Origin: Methylocystaceae bacterium
GTDB taxonomy: Bacteria > Pseudomonadota > Alphaproteobacteria > Rhizobiales > Beijerinckiaceae
Length of the DNA: 6,597 nucleotides
Direction: 5' to 3'
Assembly (NCBI GenBank): GCA_003105285.1
Contig: PQAN01000112.1
Span: forward strand, 2,266-8,862
Positions 1 through 4,779 of the stretch are shown here, piece by piece. The first letter of the stretch is position 1. Each line of letters opens with the position of its first letter. The position numbers and the translations under genes were made by a program. The notes beneath the pieces were generated by a model, which made no database searches, had not been told where the DNA came from, and saw nothing but the letters and a program-made list of their open reading frames with translations.

Positions 1-45
1 ATTGATCGCGCCCGCGGGAAATGACGTTAGATTTGCGGTGCGGAT

Positions 46-2547
46 TTAGGTCTCGACTTCGGTAATAACCGGAATGCCGAGGACATTGGCCACGGGCGTA
101 TAGATGTCCGTTTCCACGCTTGGCGTCTCGATGGTGACCACAAGCGAATATGGGGCAGACTTTTTCCAGCCTTCCAAATGGGGCCGTTTGTTCCACCAGC
201 CCATCGTTGGATAGACAGCAATATGTCCCCGTGACGCCAGATCGACCGCTCGGCCGCGCCACAGGTCGGAATGGATGGAGCCAATCGAGGTCAGCGAGCG
301 GTTCGCGTAGCCGAACCGCCAACCCGGATCGGAGAGTCCTGCGCCTTCATACGTCTCATCGCGGCCAAATCGATTAATCCGCTGCTGGAATGCGGCGACG
401 CTTTCGAGCGGATTGCGAACGGCGAAGCGGAGGCCATGCGACTGATAGCCGTAGCGAGGAGTCCAACCGCGTGCGCCGGGGCTCGGCTCAACGAAATAGG
501 ACAGAGTGACCCGCATGATGACTTCGGTATTACCAAGGTCGGTCAGAGCGGCGGTCGGCCACGGCAAGGGATGAAGCCGCATTTCACGGGTCTTCACGCG
601 CTTCTGCTCGTCAGCGTCATCCTTGAAGAACGGTTGAATCTCGCTTTCAGAAATCAGGGTCAGCGAGTTGTCGAGGCTGGAGAGCAGTTTCCGCGCATTC
701 GGCGTTCCGTGCCCGAAGCAGCGGACCAAGCCGCGCAAATCAACCACCCCATTTCCATCGGTAAACCGCGCGAGCATCGCGGGCGTGTAGTCCGAGGCAT
801 GTACGAGAAGAGCGCGGACTGTTTCCGAGCGCAGATCGCTATATTTCGCCCACACCGTTGCGGCCAGCCGGGCCGCAAGCGCCGTCGCTGCGCTTGTGTC
901 GCCAAAGCTGGTCAGTGGCCTGCCCGTAGCAAAGTTTCTGCTGACACTGAGCATCTGAAGACGGTCATCGATGTAATCAGGATCGGCAATGCCGGGGTTG
1001 CGCCCCATGTTGCCCGCTTCCATCACGATGTCAGGCTTGATCGGCCATTTGCCCCACGTCATGGACGTGCAGCTGGCTGGAGCGAGATCACCCTCCGCGG
1101 CAAGCGGAACCCAACCTGGAAAGCGGGCGGCGTCAATCTGGACCTTGTTGGTGAACCCGCCAACCGTAAGGGCATTCCACGCCTGCGCCGGGTCATGAAT
1201 GCCGTCGGTCATATTCGAGTCGGGATAGAGCGCGCGTTGCTCAAGATCGGAATTCCCGGCCGAAAGGATGATGAGACGACTGTCTTCTTCCTCAGTGCCT
1301 GTGGCCAGTGAGTCGACAGCGGCAGACCAGGACGACGGTCGTCCGCGTTCGCGGCCGTCGGTTGCTGAGACGGCCATGCAGAACACCCGGCGGCGGTCGG
1401 GAGCGGTTTCAACGCGATAAGCGCTTTCCTGAGTCACCGCGCCGTACAGATCGGGCTCATGGTGGTCCTGAGGATGTACGATTTTGACGGACTCGATGTG
1501 GTGCGTGAGCGCAACAGGACCTGCCGAGGCCATCGCGTCGGTGAGGTCGCCGAAGCAAGCCAGCGCCGCCATCGGCGTCCCGTGGTCCTTCCAGTCGTGT
1601 AATCCCCAGGCGGGCTTGTACGTGTGCATGTCCGCTGCACTTGCGACGGGAGCAAGAAGCGGATGCTCATGCGCGACGCCGGTGTCGAGCAAACAGACGT
1701 AGGGAGCGCCAGCGGGTGGAGGAACGGCACGCCCGGCGAGGTCATTGACCCATTCGTGCTGTTCGATCTCCGTCATCTGCGTAAAGAAGTCTGCCGTGGT
1801 TTTGGGCAGGCGCAGTTCGGCGATCATGCCGAGGATGTCGATAGACCTCGACAAGTCGCGTCCGGCGCCGCGGACAAGAACCACTTTGCGGTCCACAAAT
1901 GAAACGGTCTGCGCACCGACAGCGAGATTGAAGGCGGGCGCGTGCGCACGAAGGCGCGCCAGCTGGTCAACATCGTTGGATCGCCGCAACCAGACCTCCC
2001 ATGTGATGGAGATGTCAACGCCGGGGAAAGGCGTGTCTGTTTCAGTCCATAACGCCTCCAGCGCAGCCAGCTGGATCTCGGAGATGCTTTCAACAAGATC
2101 CTGGTTCTGCGGGCGCGTGGGACCGTCTTCCTGGCGCGGCTTGGTCATCTTGTCGCGATAGGCCGTGACCTTGCGCAGGAAGAGGTCGAGCTTGCCGTCC
2201 GGCACGAAGACGGTCGCCTGTGTCCGATTGTCCGGAGTTGTTTTCATGGTGCAGAGTTCGACACCGCTGCGCGTCATGTCGAGGCTTTCGAATTTCAGAT
2301 CGAAATTCGGTTCGCTCTGGAAGGTCAGGTAGATACCCAGCCCATCATCGAGACCAAAAGCCTTCTGTTCCTCGGCCCTTGTCTGAGCGGTTTCAGCGGC
2401 GGCTTGCAGTCTGGCAATCAGATTTTGTGCGTGCTGGACGCGATTGCGCTCGGGCAACTGAACAGGGTTGTTGCGTCCGCTGCTAGGGCTTGTGAAGCGA
2501 ACCGGATCAGGTCCCGCCGGAACAATGAGGTGAGGGTGATGTGGCAT
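46..2547 (-). CDS. ietS: IetS: subtilisin-like (S8) serine protease of the IetAS defence / plasmid-stability pair
   Basis: Predicted cytoplasmic serine endopeptidase of 833 residues, the effector half of the IetAS module. The S8 catalytic parts are all readable (numbering from the ATG at 2547): Asp288 in LLDTG, His322 in DHGTPMAA, oxyanion-hole Asn432 in SAGN and the nucleophile Ser552 in FGDTSAATALAA. The serine motif differs from classical GTSMAxP: Asp replaces the Gly and Ala the Pro. About 280 residues precede the protease domain (including a GIYLTFQSEPNFDLKFES stretch typical of these long bacterial subtilases) and about 200 follow it; I can assign neither to a named domain. There is no signal peptide or membrane segment, so it is not a secreted subtilisin. 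It lies directly downstream of ietA on the same strand, 21 nt after the ietA stop, and is surely co-transcribed. I chose ATG 2547 because GGAAGGCGG lies just before it; a GTG at 2562 would add five residues but has no ribosome site. Family knowledge: IetS was described as the toxin-like partner on a Ti plasmid and as an anti-phage protein. Substrate unknown. Confidence 0.9.
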   Translation of the reverse strand: MPHHPHLIVPAGPDPVRFTSPSSGRNNPVQLPERNRVQHAQNLIARLQAAAETAQTRAEEQKAFGLDDGLGIYLTFQSEPNFDLKFESLDMTRSGVELCTMKTTPDNRTQATVFVPDGKLDLFLRKVTAYRDKMTKPRQEDGPTRPQNQDLVESISEIQLAALEALWTETDTPFPGVDISITWEVWLRRSNDVDQLARLRAHAPAFNLAVGAQTVSFVDRKVVLVRGAGRDLSRSIDILGMIAELRLPKTTADFFTQMTEIEQHEWVNDLAGRAVPPPAGAPYVCLLDTGVAHEHPLLAPVASAADMHTYKPAWGLHDWKDHGTPMAALACFGDLTDAMASAGPVALTHHIESVKIVHPQDHHEPDLYGAVTQESAYRVETAPDRRRVFCMAVSATDGRERGRPSSWSAAVDSLATGTEEEDSRLIILSAGNSDLEQRALYPDSNMTDGIHDPAQAWNALTVGGFTNKVQIDAARFPGWVPLAAEGDLAPASCTSMTWGKWPIKPDIVMEAGNMGRNPGIADPDYIDDRLQMLSVSRNFATGRPLTSFGDTSAATALAARLAATVWAKYSDLRSETVRALLVHASDYTPAMLARFTDGNGVVDLRGLVRCFGHGTPNARKLLSSLDNSLTLISESEIQPFFKDDADEQKRVKTREMRLHPLPWPTAALTDLGNTEVIMRVTLSYFVEPSPGARGWTPRYGYQSHGLRFAVRNPLESVAAFQQRINRFGRDETYEGAGLSDPGWRFGYANRSLTSIGSIHSDLWRGRAVDLASRGHIAVYPTMGWWNKRPHLEGWKKSAPYSLVVTIETPSVETDIYTPVANVLGIPVITEVET

Positions 2548-2551
2548 GCCG

Positions 2552-2557
2552 CCTTCC
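2552..2557 (-). promoter_or_regulatory. Ribosome binding site deciding the ietS start
   Basis: On the - strand GGAAGG, continuing into CGG, sits 4 nt before the ATG at 2547. The in-frame GTG at 2562 has only CATCCTAACCACTC in front of it, with no purine-rich site. This favours ATG 2547 as the real start, although the 4-nt spacing is somewhat short. Confidence 0.5.
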
Positions 2558-2568
2558 GGCACGAGTGG

Positions 2569-3558
2569 TTAGGATGTTGTTTTGTCCGCAATAGAGACTT
2601 TTCTGTCTTCAAGCGCCTGCGCCACCTGGGCTTGCGTTACATGCGTATGATCGTAGATCAGTGAATCCTTGATCGCTTCTTCGCAGGCGCGAGTAATGTC
2701 GGCATAGCTCAGCCCTTGTGCCTGATTTGCGAGCCGAACCCAGGATAATCTTGCCGTCTTGAAGCCTCCCAGCTTGGCCCTGAGCGTTGCGACGATCTGG
2801 TCGCGGTCAGGCAAATCATACTCGATAATGTCATCGAACCTGCGGAACAGCGCCGGATCGAGAATACCAGCATGGTTGGTTGCGGCGACAATCAGGCTCT
2901 CGGACTGATCTTGCTCGACCATCTGTAGGAAGCTGTTCACGACGCGTCGGATTTCTCCGACATCGTTTGTCATCCCGCGTGCAGGGCCGATGCTGTCGAA
3001 CTCGTCGAACAAGTAGACGCCGCGGGTTTGGTGCAAGGTCTCGAACACGATGCGTAGCTTTGCCGCTGTCTCGCCCATGAACTTCGTGATCAAGCCGTCC
3101 AGCCGCACCACAAACAGAGGCAGGCCCAATTCCCCTGCCAGTGCTGAGGCAGTCAATGTCTTGCCGGTGCCGGGCTTGCCCGAAAGTAAAATCTTGCGCC
3201 GCGGAGAAAGGCCTTTACTGCGGATAAGCTGGACAGTCTTCTGCTCCCGCAGCAACCGTTCAAGCTTTGCAAGGGTCGCGGGCGCCAGCACCATGTCCGT
3301 CAGGCGCACCTTCGGGTACGATACGCTGAGAAGTTCAGAGGCCTCTCCCCTAGGGCGCGCAATCGGAATTGCGTTCTTCGGCGTGAAGCGCGGGCGCGCC
3401 TTCGCCTTGTCGATCAAGGCACGAATCTCTTCGGCCAGCTTGGCGTGTCCTTGGCGCGCTTCGTACGCCGCGATCTGCATGGCGATCGCATAGAAATGCG
3501 CTTCGTCGCCCTCGGTGAGCGACGAGATCAGAGCCTTGACGTGATCGGCGCTGGCCAT
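2569..3558 (-). CDS. ietA: IetA: AAA+ ATPase of the IetAS defence / plasmid-stability pair
   Basis: A 329-residue single-ring AAA+ ATPase, partner of the S8 protease encoded next to it. Motifs visible: Walker A GKPGTGKT (127-134), pore-loop-like KFMGE (159-163), Walker B VYLFDEFD (181-188, Asp185/Glu186), sensor-1 Asn228 in AATNH, arginine fingers Arg239/Arg240 in ALFRRFD, and a sensor-2 region GLSYADITRA (282-291). Residues 1 to about 55 look like a short all-helical domain followed by a linker, an arrangement reminiscent of VPS4/katanin/spastin-like ATPases. This architecture suggests protein remodelling or threading rather than DNA work; that is inference. The gene precedes ietS on the same strand, so the ATPase is made first. 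In the Ti-plasmid work the ATPase acted as the antitoxin-like, restraining component; in phage defence both are needed. All ATPase residues are intact. Start: the only in-frame ATG after the upstream AGGAGG, though 15 nt away from it. Confidence 0.92.
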   Translation of the reverse strand: MASADHVKALISSLTEGDEAHFYAIAMQIAAYEARQGHAKLAEEIRALIDKAKARPRFTPKNAIPIARPRGEASELLSVSYPKVRLTDMVLAPATLAKLERLLREQKTVQLIRSKGLSPRRKILLSGKPGTGKTLTASALAGELGLPLFVVRLDGLITKFMGETAAKLRIVFETLHQTRGVYLFDEFDSIGPARGMTNDVGEIRRVVNSFLQMVEQDQSESLIVAATNHAGILDPALFRRFDDIIEYDLPDRDQIVATLRAKLGGFKTARLSWVRLANQAQGLSYADITRACEEAIKDSLIYDHTHVTQAQVAQALEDRKVSIADKTTS

Positions 3559-3573
3559 GCGGACGTATGCGTG

Positions 3574-3579
3574 CCTCCT
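3574..3579 (-). promoter_or_regulatory. Perfect Shine-Dalgarno sequence upstream of ietA, long spacing
   Basis: On the - strand AGGAGG lies 15 nt upstream of the ATG at 3558, longer than the usual 5-9 nt. The in-frame codons between them (CAC GCA TAC GTC CGC) contain no ATG, GTG or TTG, so no better-spaced start exists in the frame. The site may give reduced initiation, which would matter for a balanced two-component module. Confidence 0.5.
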
Positions 3580-3586
3580 GCACGAA

Positions 3587-3614
3587 AGTGTATTGTCTAA
3601 AAGTGAACAAACAG
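3587..3614 (-). promoter_or_regulatory. Weak candidate promoter of the ietAS operon
   Basis: On the - strand CTGTTT (3614-3609), 16 nt, then TACACT (3592-3587) resembles a poor sigma70-type -35/-10 pair in the locally AT-richer stretch just before the ietA ribosome site. A promoter is expected here because the next upstream sequence is scar-like, but the match is weak and the exact boxes are a guess. Confidence 0.2.
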
Positions 3615-3615
3615 C

Positions 3616-3870
3616 CTAGCCTTCCGGTCCACGCATAGTCAGGACAGGCCGCTGTGGACGATTGAACATACTGGCCAAGCCATCAAACGCCAACAGGTAA
3701 CCGTAAACCTCTTGTTTTCCGCGGGTTGTAGCTGTGGACGATGCCTTCATCCACGCAACAGCCCCGCGATTCGAGTGACCATCACGTCCGGCCACGCGGC
3801 CGCCGGTGAGCGATGGGTGCAGGGAGAGCGCAATCTCCCACGCGTCGTTCAGCGGCAAGACAATGACCAT
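3616..3870 (-). other. Unassigned open frame, possibly the 3' remnant of an unknown gene
   Basis: A - strand frame is open across this stretch and ends in TAG at 3616, 57 nt before the ietA start. It reads as ordinary protein (for example NDAWEIALSLHPSLTGGRV and KQEVYGYLLAFDGLASMFN) and the codons are not obviously shadow-like. The frame stays open further right to about 4128, but there it lies antisense to the DUF4143 remnant, so only the part left of about 3870 could be genuine coding. I do not recognise the family and see no clear start with a ribosome site. It could be a C-terminal piece of a gene cut when the neighbouring remnant was joined to it, or chance open sequence. No + strand alternative here looks better. 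Confidence 0.22.
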
Positions 3871-4278
3871 GCCCTGCTCGACATGGAGGACCTGCTCGGC
3901 ATCGAGGATATGAACGCGATAGCCGGGCGCCCCATCGTCGGCGCGAGCTGGGAGGGCTTTGTCATCGAAAACCTGCTCGCAGTCGCGCCGCCACGCACGA
4001 CGGCGGGATTTTATCGCACCGCCGCCGGTGCGGAAATCGACCTCATTCTCGAGCTTCCGGGCAAGAGCGGCTTGTGGGCGATCGAAATCAAGAGAGGCCT
4101 GACAGCGGCGCCGAGCAAGGGATTCCATATCGCGCGCGACGATCTCGAGCCTGCCCGTTCGTTCATCGTCTACTCCGGCGACGATCGCTATCCGATTTCG
4201 GAAGACGTCGAAGCGATCGGATTACGAGAAATGGCCTCGCTGCTGGCCGGCCTGTCGGAATCGAAACAGGATCGATAA
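3868..4278 (+). pseudogene. C-terminal remnant of an AAA_14/DUF4143-type ATPase
   Basis: About 135 codons encode the C-terminal part of the widespread ATP-binding protein family with an N-terminal AAA_14 ATPase and a C-terminal DUF4143 domain, normally about 380-400 residues. Landmarks in order are LLGIEDMNAI, GRPIVGASWEGFVIENLL, FYRTAAGAEIDLILELP, WAIEIKRG, SKGFHIARDDL and FIVYSGDDRYPI, ending at a normal-looking TAA (4276-4278). The GAEID...AIEIKR pair is the PD-(D/E)xK-like core of DUF4143. The entire ATPase half with Walker A and B is missing: upstream of about 3868 the frame stays open back to 3712 but no longer resembles the family. I therefore call it a 5'-truncated pseudogene. It lies antisense to the ietAS operon and convergent with the HTH gene. 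No convincing ribosome site precedes its internal ATG codons (3883, 3910), so expression of the fragment is unlikely though not excluded. Confidence 0.8.
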
Positions 4279-4301
4279 ATCGGAGCGACCAAGGGAGGTC
4301 G

Positions 4302-4342
4302 ATCGCGATCCAGCAAGGCACACCGTCTCTGAGAATCGCGAT
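4302..4342. repeat. Two copies of the palindrome ATCGCGAT between convergent genes
   Basis: ATCGCGAT occurs at 4302-4309 and again at 4335-4342. Each is self-complementary and together they could form an 8-bp stem with a 25-nt loop. A smaller stem CGACC/GGTCG (4286-4301, 6-nt loop) lies beside it. The place, between the stop of the DUF4143 remnant and the stop of the HTH gene, would suit a bidirectional terminator, but there is no T tract, so function is uncertain. GATCGATC-like words are common in such genomes. Confidence 0.3.
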
Positions 4343-4609
4343 CTAGAGCTGATAGATGTAAGACTTGCTGACCTTATGTCGCTTGGCGATTTCAGCGACA
4401 GGAACGCCGTTCTTGCGTTCCGCGCGTAGAGCCTTCCGGAAAGCCAGGAGTTCCTTTCCGGAACGTCGAGAGGACGTCTTGCCGGCAGAACGGCGTGAAG
4501 CTGACGTATGCTTGCGGTCCTGAGAGCTCGCCTTTTCCTCGGCGAGAATCGCTTGCACGATTTCAACTAATTTTTGTAGCTGGCTAACTTGACGTTTGCT
4601 GAGCGGCAT
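4343..4609 (-). CDS. Small basic helix-turn-helix protein, function unknown
   Basis: An 88-residue, strongly basic protein with three visible parts: an N-terminal amphipathic helix (about 1-26, QVSQLQKLVEIVQAILAEE) that could mediate oligomerisation, a Ser/Arg/Lys-rich probably unstructured linker (about 27-52), and a C-terminal helix-turn-helix (about 67-88) ending in VAEIAKRHKVSKSYIYQL. The last part resembles the resolvase/Hin-type HTH, in which AEIAK is the first helix and SKSYIYQL the recognition helix, finishing at the stop codon. No recombinase catalytic domain is present, so it is more likely a small DNA-binding regulator or nucleoid-type protein than a broken resolvase; this is inference. 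I start at ATG 4609, preceded by GGGGGTGA; an in-frame GTG at 4639 would add ten residues but follows directly on a UAG without a ribosome site. It lies downstream of the relaxase gene on the same strand, behind an inverted repeat that may be its operator. Confidence 0.7.
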   Translation of the reverse strand: MPLSKRQVSQLQKLVEIVQAILAEEKASSQDRKHTSASRRSAGKTSSRRSGKELLAFRKALRAERKNGVPVAEIAKRHKVSKSYIYQL

Positions 4610-4613
4610 TGGT

Positions 4614-4621
4614 TCACCCCC
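4614..4621 (-). promoter_or_regulatory. Ribosome binding site deciding the start of the small HTH gene
   Basis: On the - strand GGGGGTGA is followed by ACCA and then the ATG at 4609, so the GGTG core is 5 nt from the start. The alternative GTG at 4639 has GTGTAG immediately before it. The site therefore supports the shorter, 88-residue protein. Confidence 0.5.
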
Positions 4622-4645
4622 GAGTGAGAGCGACGACACCTACAC

Positions 4646-4717
4646 AAACTTCGCAGTTACGCAAGTTTCCTGTTCATGTCGTTTTAGTCTTCTGCGCTCA
4701 CTTGCGTGACGAAGTTT
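4646..4717. repeat. Imperfect inverted repeat upstream of the small HTH gene
   Basis: The left arm (4646-4665) reads AAACTTCG, CAGTT, ACGCAAG; the reverse complement of the right arm (4701-4717) reads AAACTTCG, TC, ACGCAAG. Two blocks of 8 and 7 bases match exactly, separated by 5 or 2 bases, and the arms are about 35 bp apart. The left arm followed by TTT is also bounded by AAACTT/AAGTTT, making it partly palindromic. The pair fills the intergenic stretch between the relaxase stop (4780) and the HTH start (4609), which is where an operator for the HTH gene would lie. Apart from this I see nothing coding in 4640-4779. Confidence 0.55.
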
Positions 4718-4779
4718 CTGATTGCTCACAAAGGGAGAGCCGGTAAATAAGCAATCGAAATTCCGCTGCGTCATCTGGC

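Noticed and set aside
11..18. CCCGCGGG palindrome after ietS as a terminator
   Set aside because: It has no loop and no T tract and is an ordinary short palindrome in GC-rich DNA.
271..1311. Long + strand open frame of 346 codons antisense to ietS
   Set aside because: It lies wholly within the ietS gene, whose catalytic motifs are on the opposite strand; its translation has no recognisable domain and typical antisense composition.
3712..3867. + strand extension of the DUF4143 frame (starting MFSAGCSCGRCL)
   Set aside because: The frame is open but does not resemble the DUF4143 family and lacks a ribosome site; it is probably chance sequence read through to the remnant.
4720..4756. GATTGCT/AGCAATC stem (7 bp, 23-nt loop) as a terminator of the relaxase gene
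   Set aside because: The loop is long, the stem weak and there is no T run after it; not enough to call a terminator.
4640..4779. Intergenic stretch with repeats as the origin of transfer
   Set aside because: It lies downstream of the relaxase gene, whereas oriT usually lies near its upstream side, and no nick-site consensus was recognised; an operator is the simpler reading.
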